Part shown: positions 38,510 through 47,442 of the stretch, piece after piece | Numbering within the stretch: the stretch's first letter is position 1 | How the letters are laid out: each line of letters begins with the position of its first letter | Assembly (NCBI RefSeq): GCF_000317435.1 | Contig: NC_019751.1 | Coordinates: forward strand, 6,014,001-6,078,000 | Source of the DNA: Calothrix sp. PCC 6303 | GTDB taxonomy: Bacteria > Cyanobacteriota > Cyanobacteriia > Cyanobacteriales > Nostocaceae | Direction of reading: 5' to 3' | Length of the DNA stretch: 64,000 nt | Position numbers and translations under genes: made by a program | The notes under the pieces: model-generated | What the model was told of the DNA's origin: nothing | Databases searched by the model: none | What the model saw: the letters and a program-made list of their open reading frames with translations, nothing else

Positions 38510-38926
38510 ATGCCAGCAAAAGATATCTACCATGACGCAGTTAAAAATGCTTTAATTAAAGATGGATGGATAATTACAGCCGATCCTTATCCAATTAAAT
38601 ATGAAGAAATCAAATTGTTTGCTGATATGGCTGGAGAGAAAACCATCGCTGCCAATAAACAAGAAAAACAAATTGTTGTTGAAGTGAAAAGTTTTCTAAG
38701 TCGTTCACCAATGCGTGATTTTGAAACTGCATTAGGTCAGTATCTAATTTATAAAGCTTTTCTCTCTGTTGAACATCCCGAACAGGAATTATATTTGGCG
38801 ATAATTCAAAAAATTTATGATGATTTTTTCCAAAAAGTTGCCATTCAATTCATTTTAGTAAAATATCAAGTCTCACTAATAATAGTTGATTTGGATAAAG
38901 AGGAGATTATACAATGGACAAGTTAA
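38510..38926 (+). CDS. xisH: XisH, fdxN-element excision controlling factor-like
   Basis: 138 residues from ATG 38510 (MPAKDIYHDAVKNALIKDGW), the normal XisH start. KQIVVEVKSF holds an E-x-K that fits a PD-(D/E)XK nuclease fold, followed by RDFETALGQYLIY. In Anabaena, XisH and XisI are needed with XisF to excise the fdxN element in heterocysts; copies outside that element are common and of unknown role. It lies 54 bp after acnB and overlaps xisI by 13 bp. Confidence 0.9.
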   Translation: MPAKDIYHDAVKNALIKDGWIITADPYPIKYEEIKLFADMAGEKTIAANKQEKQIVVEVKSFLSRSPMRDFETALGQYLIYKAFLSVEHPEQELYLAIIQKIYDDFFQKVAIQFILVKYQVSLIIVDLDKEEIIQWTS

Positions 38927-39255
38927 CTAATTATCAAAATATAATAAAGCAAGTTTTAACTGAATATCAAAGGATATCAGCACAAGTTCCTGTGCTTGAT
39001 GTTGATGAAGTATTAATGTTTGATGATGAAAGAAGTCACTACCTTTGGTTTAATATTGGTTGGAAACAAGGAAAAAGAGTTAAAGGTATTTCTGTATATG
39101 TTCGTATAAAAAATGAGAAAGTTTATATTGAGGAAGATTGGACAGAGGAGGGAATGGCAACCGAGTTAATGCAGTTAGGTGTTCCCACTAGTGATATTGT
39201 GCTGGCTTTTCAGCCTCCAGAAGTGAGAAAATATACTGAGTTTGCAACAGCATAA
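38914..39255 (+). CDS. xisI: XisI, partner of XisH
   Basis: 113 residues. MDKLTNYQNIIKQVL and IKNEKVYIEEDWTEEGMATELM are the XisI pattern. It starts inside the end of xisH (ATGGACAAG overlapping the toxin-antitoxin-like stop), so both are translated together. The function outside fdxN excision is not known. Confidence 0.92.
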   Translation: MDKLTNYQNIIKQVLTEYQRISAQVPVLDVDEVLMFDDERSHYLWFNIGWKQGKRVKGISVYVRIKNEKVYIEEDWTEEGMATELMQLGVPTSDIVLAFQPPEVRKYTEFATA

Positions 39256-39361
39256 TTAGTATTAGAGAATATGTAGACACGATATGCTTTGTCTTTGCGA
39301 TGTCAAAGACAAGCTGCTTTGCATCTACGCACTCTCTCTCGGAATTTAGGCTAAATTGAGA

Positions 39362-39517
39362 ATGCGATACCACAAAGTGGTTGCCAAGGGCAGCGCAATA
39401 GCTAAAATCTCAATGCAAACTGATAAATACCTGTTTGCACAAGAACTCATCACCGATACCGAAGGTAATATTCGGAAAATGGTGATTGATTTTAAGTTTT
39501 CGATTTACTTAAATTAG
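39362..39517 (+). CDS. Possible small antitoxin-like ORF or relic
   Basis: 51 codons from ATG 39362. LFAQELITDTEGNIRKMVIDF resembles the central part of a class of small cyanobacterial proteins that precede ParE/RelE- or PIN-type toxins, but the usual C-terminal half is missing and no toxin gene follows. It may be a decayed antitoxin. The tail FKFSIYLN is unlike the family. Confidence 0.35.
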   Translation: MRYHKVVAKGSAIAKISMQTDKYLFAQELITDTEGNIRKMVIDFKFSIYLN

Positions 39518-39581
39518 ACTAAACTGTATTTAACTCAGCTAAGAACCCCTATAATTAGCAGTCTCATCAATAGTTTAAGTT

Positions 39582-40334
39582 ATGTCAGGACATAGTAAAT
39601 GGGCAACTATTAAACGTCAGAAGGCAGTGGTTGATGCCAAAAAGGGTAAAACTTTCACGCAGCTTTCACGGGCGATAATTGTAGCAGTACGTAATGGGAT
39701 TCCTGATCCGAGTGGTAACTTTCAATTGCGAACAGCAATCGAAAAAGCCAAAGCAGCGGGTATTCCCAATGATAATATCGAACGCGCGATCGCTAAAGGA
39801 GCAGGAACCTTTAATGACGGTAGCATTTTTGAGTCGATCCGTTATGAAGGTTATGGTTGTGGTGGTGTGGCGATTATCGTTGAGGCTTTTACCGACAACC
39901 GCAACCGTACAGCGGCAGATTTACGGGTAGCTTTTAGTAAGAATGGTGGAAACTTGGGGGAAACTGGCTGTGTCAGTTGGATGTTTGAACAAAAAGCCGT
40001 GTGTGTAGTTACGGGTGTTAAAGACGAAGACAAGCTGCTAGAAGCATCCTTAGAGGGTGGTGCGGAAACTTATGAAATGGTGGATGCTGGTGTTTCTGAG
40101 GTTTTTACAGATATTAGCAATTTGGAAAATTTGAGCCAAACATTGAAAACAGCAGGCTTTACCGTCAGCGATGCCGAATGGAGATGGCTACCTAGTAATT
40201 ATGTCGAAATAGTCGATTCAGAGCAAGCGCGATCGCTTTTTAAGCTAATCGACACTTTGGAAACTTTGGATGATGTGCAAAATGTCACCGCTAATTTTGA
40301 AATGTCAGAACAGTTAATGGATTTAGGTGTTTAA
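39582..40334 (+). CDS. yebC: YebC/PmpR-family DNA-binding or ribosome-associated protein
   Basis: 250 residues. MSGHSKWATIKRQKAVVDAKKG at the N-terminus is the family signature (shown to 20), followed by IPNDNIERAIAKGAG, ESIRYEGYGCGGVA and NGGNLGETGCVSWMF. These proteins act as transcription regulators and, for some members, help translation of proline stretches. Stands alone on the plus strand. Confidence 0.95.
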   Translation: MSGHSKWATIKRQKAVVDAKKGKTFTQLSRAIIVAVRNGIPDPSGNFQLRTAIEKAKAAGIPNDNIERAIAKGAGTFNDGSIFESIRYEGYGCGGVAIIVEAFTDNRNRTAADLRVAFSKNGGNLGETGCVSWMFEQKAVCVVTGVKDEDKLLEASLEGGAETYEMVDAGVSEVFTDISNLENLSQTLKTAGFTVSDAEWRWLPSNYVEIVDSEQARSLFKLIDTLETLDDVQNVTANFEMSEQLMDLGV

Positions 40335-40450
40335 AACCTCAAAGCTTTTCCTTGGCACCCTACTTTTAAATTCCCAAAACACTCAAATAAATAAAGCCAT
40401 ATATCAAATTAGCGATAATATAAAAATGCCCTTGAGATGTGAAATATCTT

Positions 40451-40672
40451 ATGAACACTAGGCTAGAAGTTGAATCGGCTATCAAGCAATTACCAGAGAG
40501 TGAAGTTCGCAATCTGGCAAAGTGGCTGCAAGAATATCTGGATGAAATGTGGGATCAACAAATCGAAACTGACTTAGCATCAGGAAAGTTAGATCGTCTA
40601 ATTGCTCAAGCAGAAGCGGATATTGCTGTACACAATGTGAGGGATTTGAATGAAGTCCTTTGCGACGGCTGA
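40451..40672 (+). CDS. Antitoxin of a ParE/RelE-type module
   Basis: 73 residues from ATG 40451; GTG at 40439 is an alternative. LEVESAIKQLPESEVRNLAKWLQEYLDEMWD and a Gly/Ala-free tail AEADIAVHNVRDLNEVL are typical of antitoxins placed before RelE-family toxins in cyanobacteria. It overlaps the toxin gene by 23 bp. Confidence 0.8.
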   Translation: MNTRLEVESAIKQLPESEVRNLAKWLQEYLDEMWDQQIETDLASGKLDRLIAQAEADIAVHNVRDLNEVLCDG

Positions 40673-40907
40673 TTTTTGGAAAGCGTATGCTGAATTATCA
40701 CCTGAAATTAAAGAGCAAGCGCAGAAAGCTTATCAACTTTGGCAGGAAAACTCACTTCACCCGTCTCTACATTTCAAAAAGGTTGGTAAAAATCTTTGGT
40801 CTGCTCGTATTAGTGGTGGGTATCGAGCATTAGCCTTAAAAAGTGGTGATGATTATTATTGGATTTGGATTGGTAATCACGATGAATATGAGAGTTTTTT
40901 AAATTAG
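40650..40907 (+). CDS. ParE/RelE-family toxin
   Basis: 85 residues. FWKAYAELSPEIKEQAQKAYQLW, SARISGGYRALALKSGDDYYWIWIGNHDEYES are the RelE/HigB fold, ending in FLN. Such toxins cut mRNA at the ribosome or inhibit gyrase. The frame is complete, in contrast to the two dead toxin genes in the 20-26 kb region. Confidence 0.85.
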   Translation: MKSFATADFWKAYAELSPEIKEQAQKAYQLWQENSLHPSLHFKKVGKNLWSARISGGYRALALKSGDDYYWIWIGNHDEYESFLN

Positions 40908-41302
40908 GAATCTGAATTAACATAAGTTCGATGTATTTAAAAAACCCCACTTCCATTTCTCTCCCCCACAGGGAGAGGGGCTTTGATTCTTACTCCCCTT
41001 CCCTTGTAGGAAGGGGTTGGGGGTTAGGTTTATGAGGCTTTGATGTTACTAAAAATACTTTTCAAATATCCTCTTAAAGTAGCAAGCTATGGAGGGAGGT
41101 TCATCTAAACTAACGTTTAATTAAAAATCACCGCAAATCTGAGACTTTTGACTGTTTGGGTACGGGTATAGTTATTACCTAGGCAAAAATTATGTTACCT
41201 AAACCTCTGTTCTGTTTGATTGCGTTAACGATCTGAGATGCCCAAGATTGAGTTAGAGTAACTGCATAGGCGAAAACTGGCAATCAAGTTGATGGTGTTC
41301 CT
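40908..41302. other. Intergenic region between toxin gene and ptsP
   Basis: 395 bp without a gene. Near 40940-41035 it contains a dispersed, partly palindromic repeat (CCCCACAGGGAGAGGGGCTT, and CCTTCCCTTGTAGGAAGG). The final 130 bp are leader of the PTS gene. Confidence 0.5.
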
Positions 41303-43840
41303 GTGGTTGGAATTGTGATCGTTTCTCACAGTCGTCTACTGGCAGAAGGTGTGCGGGAACTGGCACTGCAAATGGTTCCCGATTATATTTCCTTGGCAAT
41401 TGCGGCTGGAATTGATGATGTTGATGATCATCAACTTGGAACTGATGTGCTCCAGGTTCAAGCTGCCATTGAGTCAGTATATGGCGATGGGGGAGTTTTG
41501 GTGTTGATGGATTTGGGTAGTGCTTTGATGAGTGCGGAAATGGCACTGGAATTATTACCCGAAGAAAAACGCCACAATGTTTATTTATGTGAAGCCCCTT
41601 TGGTGGAAGGCGCGATCGCTGCCACAATTTCAGCGGCTGCTGGTAACGATCTTTCCCAAGTTATCGCCGAAGCGCGTGCTGCTTTGGCGGCTAAGGGTTC
41701 CCAATTAGGAGTTGTCAGCAGTTCTTTATTAATTGCTGACAAAAATCAACTTCCTCCAGTTGACGATGCTCCAGTTCTAGAAATACGCTTGCGAGTCAGT
41801 AATAAACTGGGTCTACATGCCCGTCCCGCAGCTAAATTTGTGGCAACTGCGGCTAAATTTGAATCGCAAGTTAAAGTAAAAAATATTACCCGCTCCACTG
41901 TATTTGTCCGGGCAAACAGCATCAACCAAGTGACGATGTTGGGGGTTCGCCATGGTCACGAATTGGCAATTACAGCCAGTGGTACAGATGCCGAAGCTGC
42001 TTTAGCAGCAATGAAGGAACTAGTAGAAAGTCACTTTGGTGAGGATGAAACCGCAATTTGGCAGCCAGGAGATGGAGATACACGCCCCTATCGCTCCTCG
42101 GTAACTTCAGATTTACGAGGAATATCGGCTTCACCAGGAGTTGCGATCGCGCCTAGCGTTCTCTACATTAATACTCCTTTACCTCGTTACCAATTACCAA
42201 CGGCTCCTCTTCAGCAATATCATGTAGAGAATTCAGAAAATGAGTGGCAAAGACTACAAAATACAATTCAAGCAGCACATCAAGAAATTGAAATTTTATT
42301 GTCGGAAACATCCACCCAAATTGGTGATAATGAGGCGGCAATTTTCGATGCTCACCTGTTATTTTTAGAAGATCCTTTAGTATTAGAAGCCCTTCAGCAA
42401 CATATATTTGTTGAACATCTCAACGCCGTAGCCGCTTGGCAAGCTGTTGTTGATGAATTAGCAAATCAGTATCGTACCCAGGAAGATATGTATCTGAGGG
42501 CGCGTGCAGCCGATGTGATGGATGTTGGTCAGCGGGTACTCCGATTATTGGCGGGAATTGCCGCCACAAGTTTGAGCTTTACAGAACCTGTAATTTTAAT
42601 TGCAACCGATTTAACCCCGTCAGATACCGCGAAACTCGACCCTGCAAACGTTTTAGGAATTTGTACCACCAGTGGTAGCCCCACATCCCACACCGCAATT
42701 ATCGCCCGCTCGTTGGGTATTCCGGCTGTCGTGGGAGTTCCCGAAAGTTTGCTGCAAGTGGCAGATGGAACCATGGTGGCATTGGATGGGGAAACAGGGA
42801 ATGTGTGGATTGAACCAGATGCCGAAATTATTGCTTCCCTTACCACAAAAAGGGAGGCTTGGCAATCGTCCCAGCATCAAGCTACTATCAATGTCCACCA
42901 ATTGGCAATTAGCTTAGATGGGCGGCAAATTGAAGTATTAGCAAATATCGGTGGTGTTGCGGATGCCCAAATAGCTTTAGGATTAGGGGCTGAGGGAGTG
43001 GGTTTACTCAGAACAGAATTCCTGTTTTTGGATCGGATGGCACCCCCCAGCGAATCAGAACAGTATGAGGTGTATCATGCGATCGCACAAATTTTTCCGA
43101 ACCAACCAGTCATCATCCGCACCCTCGATATTGGTGGCGATAAACCCCTACCATATTTAAATTTACCCCAAGAAAATAACCCATTTTTAGGTTGGCGAGG
43201 AATTCGTTTTTGTTTATCTCGTGACGAACTATTTAAAATCCAATTACGGGCAATTTTGCGGGCAAGTACCAGCGGCAAATTCAAAATCATGTTCCCGATG
43301 ATTTCCACTGTCACAGAATTACAAGCGGCAAAGTTGATTTTTAGAGAAGTTCAAACCGAACTGCGACAGGCAAAAATACCCTTTGATGAAAAAATCGATA
43401 TTGGGATTATGATTGAAGTCCCTTCGGCTGTGGTAATTGCCGATCAATTAGCTCCCAAAGTAGACTTCTTTAGTATTGGTACCAACGACTTAAGCCAGTA
43501 TGTCATGGCGTGCGATCGCACAAATCCCCAAGTGGCAGATTTAGCCGACGCTTTCCACCCCGCAGTTTTACGCATGGTGCAACAAACCATCAAAGCTGGA
43601 CATGCAGCGGGAATCAAAATTGGCATGTGTGGGGAACTCGCTTCTGATCCTTTCGCAGCACCCATTCTCCTGGGATTAGGCTTAGATGATGTTAGCCTCA
43701 ACCCCCAAGCAATCCCCAACTTCAAATCCGCAATTTCCCATCTTACAGTCCCCGAAGCCGAAGCTATTGCCTTTGAAGCCCTAAATTTGGACTCTGCGGC
43801 TAAAGTGCGATCGCTTATTTCCACTTTTAGTTATCTTTAG
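41303..43840 (+). CDS. ptsP: DhaM-HPr-Enzyme I phosphotransferase fusion
   Basis: 845 residues with three PTS modules. Residues 1-130: DhaM/EIIA-Man-like, His9 in IVIVSHSRLLAEG. Residues 157-245: HPr with His172 in LGLHARPA. Residues 272-845: Enzyme I, His463 in SPTSHTAIIARS and the PEP-binding part ending GTNDLSQYVM. It passes phosphate from PEP to a dihydroxyacetone kinase (DhaK-DhaL). No DhaK or DhaL gene is in this window. GTG 41303 is the only start after the in-frame stop; there is no obvious Shine-Dalgarno. Cyanobacteria mostly lack sugar PTS, so this fusion is a remarkable outlier. Confidence 0.9.
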   Translation: MVGIVIVSHSRLLAEGVRELALQMVPDYISLAIAAGIDDVDDHQLGTDVLQVQAAIESVYGDGGVLVLMDLGSALMSAEMALELLPEEKRHNVYLCEAPLVEGAIAATISAAAGNDLSQVIAEARAALAAKGSQLGVVSSSLLIADKNQLPPVDDAPVLEIRLRVSNKLGLHARPAAKFVATAAKFESQVKVKNITRSTVFVRANSINQVTMLGVRHGHELAITASGTDAEAALAAMKELVESHFGEDETAIWQPGDGDTRPYRSSVTSDLRGISASPGVAIAPSVLYINTPLPRYQLPTAPLQQYHVENSENEWQRLQNTIQAAHQEIEILLSETSTQIGDNEAAIFDAHLLFLEDPLVLEALQQHIFVEHLNAVAAWQAVVDELANQYRTQEDMYLRARAADVMDVGQRVLRLLAGIAATSLSFTEPVILIATDLTPSDTAKLDPANVLGICTTSGSPTSHTAIIARSLGIPAVVGVPESLLQVADGTMVALDGETGNVWIEPDAEIIASLTTKREAWQSSQHQATINVHQLAISLDGRQIEVLANIGGVADAQIALGLGAEGVGLLRTEFLFLDRMAPPSESEQYEVYHAIAQIFPNQPVIIRTLDIGGDKPLPYLNLPQENNPFLGWRGIRFCLSRDELFKIQLRAILRASTSGKFKIMFPMISTVTELQAAKLIFREVQTELRQAKIPFDEKIDIGIMIEVPSAVVIADQLAPKVDFFSIGTNDLSQYVMACDRTNPQVADLADAFHPAVLRMVQQTIKAGHAAGIKIGMCGELASDPFAAPILLGLGLDDVSLNPQAIPNFKSAISHLTVPEAEAIAFEALNLDSAAKVRSLISTFSYL

Positions 43841-43850
43841 AGATTTTGGT

Positions 43851-43978
43851 AAGTAGGTGGGTAGAAATAAACAGAACTATATAACAAAATGTAAATTTAC
43901 CTCAAAGTCTTACCGCTACTCACTACTCACTATTCACTACTCCCTGATCACAACGATAATTTTCCCACTCACCTACTT
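43851..43978. repeat. MITE-like element, AGTAGGTGGG family, copy 2
   Basis: Ends AAGTAGGTGGG and ACCTACTT in inverted orientation. Internal words AATAAACA, ATGTAAATTT, CTCAAAGTCTT and ACGATAATTTTC are shared in order with 5122-5328. Copy 2 is shorter because the inner hairpin of copy 1 is absent. Confidence 0.65.
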
Positions 43979-44114
43979 ATTCCCATAGCTTTAACGCCAG
44001 ATAATAATTTTCATCAACCTAGATTTCCAACTTCAGCATCATAAGTTTTAAGTTGAAATTAACTTGTCAAACTTGCCTTGTGCAACCAAGAAATAGTACG
44101 CAGACTGAAGCAGG

Positions 44115-44180
44115 CGTGGAATTATAGAAAATCTAGGGAATTCGATACTTGTGTGTACACCGTAGTTCGGTAAGGGTAGG
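44115..44180. repeat. Dispersed repeat B, copy 1
   Basis: CGTGG-ATTATAGAAAATCTAG and ACTTGTGTGTACACC recur at 51731-51796 over about 66 bp. Both end in GGTAAGGGTAGG or a similar word. No protein is encoded. Confidence 0.7.
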
Positions 44181-44273
44181 ATACATGATAGGGTGGGTGA
44201 GGTACTTATTTAACTTACAAAGTTAATAATTTGATCAAGAAATAATTGCAACAGTTTATTACAAATTAAAAAA

Positions 44274-45686
44274 ATGGCACTACCAAATCCTGTAAAAATC
44301 CCTACTTTTGTTCAGATATTACGTTGGTTTGTATCCCCTTTATCCCTACTAGAAGAATGTACTAAAAACTACGGAGATATTTTTACGCTGTCTGTTAGTC
44401 CCCAATTAACTCCAGTAGTAATTGTTAGCAATCCTGTCGCCCTACAGCAGATATTAACAGGTGATTCCTCCGGAAATTTTAGCGCACCTGGTTATAAAAA
44501 CTCTACATTTGGTTCAATATTTGGACCATCTTCTCTGATTTCCATAAGCTCTACAGAACATCAGCGTCAACGTCAACTACTGACACCTGCGTTTCATGGT
44601 GACAGGATGCGTAGCTATGCTGGAACTATACGTGATATTACTGAAGGAGTAATGGGCACTTTGGAAACAGATAAATCCTTTTCTACACGAGATATTACTC
44701 AAGCCATTAGTTTGCGGACAATCGTCAAGCTAGTATTTGGATTTTATGAAGGTGAAAGTGCAAAGCAGATGGAAAATCTGCTGAATGAGATGCTAAATAA
44801 CATCAGTTCTCCTGGTGGTGCAGCTATGCTTTATTTGAGGTTTTTACAAAGAGATTGGGGAAGCTGGAGTCCTTGGAATAAGCATATAAAATTACAACAA
44901 GAGATAGATAATTTACTTTATTCAGAAATTAAACAGCGGAGGAAACAAGCAGATACATCGAAAAGCGATATTTTGAGTTTGATGATGTCTGCTAGAGATG
45001 AAGCTGGTGAATCGATGAGCGATCAAGAATTGCGGGATGAATTATTAACTTTATTGATTGCAGGTCAGGAAACCACTGCTACTGCTTTAGCTTGGGCTTT
45101 ATACTGGATTCATAAATTACCAGCAGTTCGAGAAAAATTGCTAGCAGAAATTGATAGTTTATATGAGAATTCATCGGATAATTCTGATATTAATGCCATA
45201 AATAAATTACCCTATCTCAATGCGGTTTGCTGTGAAACTCTACGAATTTACCCAGTGGCAATGCAAACTTTTATCCGCAGAGTTGAAAAGCCATTACAAA
45301 TTTCTGGATATGATTTGCAACCAGGTACTTTATTATATGGGAGTGTTTATTTAACCCATCAACGTCAAGATTTATATCCAGAACCTAAACAATTTCGCCC
45401 CGAACGTTTTTTAGAAAAGCAATTCTCTCCCTATGAATTCCTCCCATTTGGTGGTGGTGTGAGACGCTGTATTGGTGCAGCTTTTGCTTTATTTGAAATG
45501 AAGGTTGTACTTGTGAAAATACTGTCCACATATTCACTAAACTTAGTAGATAATATTGAAGTTCAACCAAAGAGACGTGGTTTAGTTACTGCACCAGCAT
45601 CTCCGATAAATATGGTGATTACTGGTAGAAGAAATAGCTCGAATATAAATTCTCTTTCCCAAGACTCCTTAAGTGCAAGAAGCTAG
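44274..45686 (+). CDS. Cytochrome P450, CYP110-like
   Basis: 470 residues. Heme-binding FLPFGGGVRRCIGAAF gives Cys399; ExxR is ETLRIYP near residue 325; the I-helix is LLIAGQETTATALAWALYWI. No N-terminal membrane anchor. CYP110 enzymes are the common P450s of heterocystous cyanobacteria and oxidise fatty acids, alkanes or terpenes. Substrate here unknown. It stands alone; the kinase gene behind it is convergent. Confidence 0.92.
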   Translation: MALPNPVKIPTFVQILRWFVSPLSLLEECTKNYGDIFTLSVSPQLTPVVIVSNPVALQQILTGDSSGNFSAPGYKNSTFGSIFGPSSLISISSTEHQRQRQLLTPAFHGDRMRSYAGTIRDITEGVMGTLETDKSFSTRDITQAISLRTIVKLVFGFYEGESAKQMENLLNEMLNNISSPGGAAMLYLRFLQRDWGSWSPWNKHIKLQQEIDNLLYSEIKQRRKQADTSKSDILSLMMSARDEAGESMSDQELRDELLTLLIAGQETTATALAWALYWIHKLPAVREKLLAEIDSLYENSSDNSDINAINKLPYLNAVCCETLRIYPVAMQTFIRRVEKPLQISGYDLQPGTLLYGSVYLTHQRQDLYPEPKQFRPERFLEKQFSPYEFLPFGGGVRRCIGAAFALFEMKVVLVKILSTYSLNLVDNIEVQPKRRGLVTAPASPINMVITGRRNSSNINSLSQDSLSARS

Positions 45687-45893
45687 GCGATGTCTACGAC
45701 GGGCTACGCCTACGCACTTTTGGCAATAACGTTAATGTGGGGATGAGCGAAGCTGAATCCTTCGGCGATCGCATTCTAGATGAAAGGGTTGATTTAGCGT
45801 TCTAGTCGGCAAGCGATCGCATGGTTGGATTAATATTCGGTACTGCTGCCAATCCCTAGTTTATCCCAGCTTAACTACAATCAACAGCAAGAC

Positions 45894-47330
45894 CTAATTA
45901 CAAGTCTTTTTAGTCCGACTTTTCCAAATCCAACCCTCTTGGGGAGCGCTAATTTCCAACCAACCACCTTCTTCTTTACCAGTAATTGTCACTTTAGTTC
46001 CGGCTTTTATCACTTCTCCAGTTCTTCTGCGTCCAGATGTAGAGCGTAAATTGGATGAACTGGTGACAACAAAACAATTATTTTTTTCTTCGGTTTTTGC
46101 TTGTTCGGGTTTATTAGTAGGAACTGTTTGAGTTTGATTTTGAGCGTTAGAAATCGGGGTTTGTTGTGATTTGTTATTTCCGGAAATTGAATTGCCTACA
46201 ATTAACAGTAATATCAATCCTGATCCAATTAATAATGGTAATTTGTAGGGAAATTTGCTCAGGGAATTTGAGTACAATTGCAGGTTGTGAGTTGATTGTT
46301 GCTGATGGGTTGGAGGAGATGCTACATTTCTTGCTAAGGTGGCTGTAGGTCTAGATTCTAGTGTATTGGGATTAGTTGGGGGAATGTAGGCTGGCTTTGC
46401 GAGTTTTTGTAGCGATCGCAGTGCCAGGAGGGTATTTTGATAAACTTTTTGGATACATTGGTTGCCCTTTTGCTGGAAAATAGCAACTAAGGGTTGGGAT
46501 GTATAGGAACTTGAGGAAGCCAATGCTTGTAGTGCTTCGGTTGCTGACTGATAACGATATTTAAAATAGTGACGTACCATTTTCGTAATATTAGCGATCA
46601 GTTGTTTGTTACTTTGGGCATAATTCTGCCAAATTAGCTCCCCGGTTTCTGGATCTTCTGGTAACTGGGTGGGATGTAAACCTGTTAAAGCTTGGACTCC
46701 AATTATACCCAGGGCGTAAATATCGCTGCTGGGTCTGGGTCTACCTTGTCCTTGTTCGCTTGGCATGTATCCTGGAGTACCAATAGCTACTGTAGGATTT
46801 TGCTGTAATTCTTGAGTCATCAGTGAATGCATCTTCACTTGTTTGACAGCACCAAAGTCCACCAAAACTAACTTATTGTCAGACTTACGACGGATGATAT
46901 TATCTGGTTTGATATCACGATGGATAACTCCGTTATTGTGGATAAATTCTAGGATAGATAAGACTTCCCAAAGCATGTGTGTTACTTGTTCAGCACTCCA
47001 CTGCATTCCTGGTATCAGTTCTTCTGAAAGTGGATGTCCGGGAATAAATTCCTGTACTAGAAAAAATTCTCCTTCTTGCTCAAAGTATGCTAGCAATTGG
47101 GGTATTTGGTCATGTTTGCCTAGTTTTTCCAGAGTTTCTGCTTCGCTATTAAACAAGCGTCTGGCTGTATGTAAAAATTCTGGATCGTCGGTTGCGGGTT
47201 TTAGTTGTTTCACCACACAAGTAGGATTACCAGGACGACGTGTATCTTGACCTATATAAGTATGCCCAAATCCGCCTCTACCTAATACTTCTACAACCTG
47301 ATAGCGCTGGTCTAATAATCTACCAATCAT
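45894..47330 (-). CDS. Serine/threonine kinase with C-terminal SH3-like domain
   Basis: 478 residues. N-terminal Hanks-type kinase: GRGGFG (17-22), Lys41, catalytic Asp139 in HRDIKPDN, DFG at 158-160. Residues about 360-380 are a membrane helix (LPLLIGSGLILLLIVG), and the last 70 residues resemble an SH3b domain (SSNLRSTSGRRRTGEVIKAG). The kinase is cytosolic and the SH3-like part probably faces the periplasm, perhaps sensing the cell wall. No phosphatase lies next to it. Confidence 0.9.
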   Translation of the reverse strand: MIGRLLDQRYQVVEVLGRGGFGHTYIGQDTRRPGNPTCVVKQLKPATDDPEFLHTARRLFNSEAETLEKLGKHDQIPQLLAYFEQEGEFFLVQEFIPGHPLSEELIPGMQWSAEQVTHMLWEVLSILEFIHNNGVIHRDIKPDNIIRRKSDNKLVLVDFGAVKQVKMHSLMTQELQQNPTVAIGTPGYMPSEQGQGRPRPSSDIYALGIIGVQALTGLHPTQLPEDPETGELIWQNYAQSNKQLIANITKMVRHYFKYRYQSATEALQALASSSSYTSQPLVAIFQQKGNQCIQKVYQNTLLALRSLQKLAKPAYIPPTNPNTLESRPTATLARNVASPPTHQQQSTHNLQLYSNSLSKFPYKLPLLIGSGLILLLIVGNSISGNNKSQQTPISNAQNQTQTVPTNKPEQAKTEEKNNCFVVTSSSNLRSTSGRRRTGEVIKAGTKVTITGKEEGGWLEISAPQEGWIWKSRTKKTCN

Positions 47331-47442
47331 AATTTGTGTTTCTATAAAATTAATTATTTACACTCTTTACTTTTTCTCACACAACAGGTTTTTTCAGGAT
47401 TAGGTAAATAAAACTATGATTAGTATACATGCAATTCAGTAA

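Larger units (their letters stand above)
43841..44273. other. Intergenic region between ptsP and the P450 gene
   Basis: 433 bp with no gene, largely made of two dispersed repeats: the AGTAGGTGGG element (43851-43978) and repeat B (44115-44180). The last 60 bp are the P450 leader. Confidence 0.6.
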
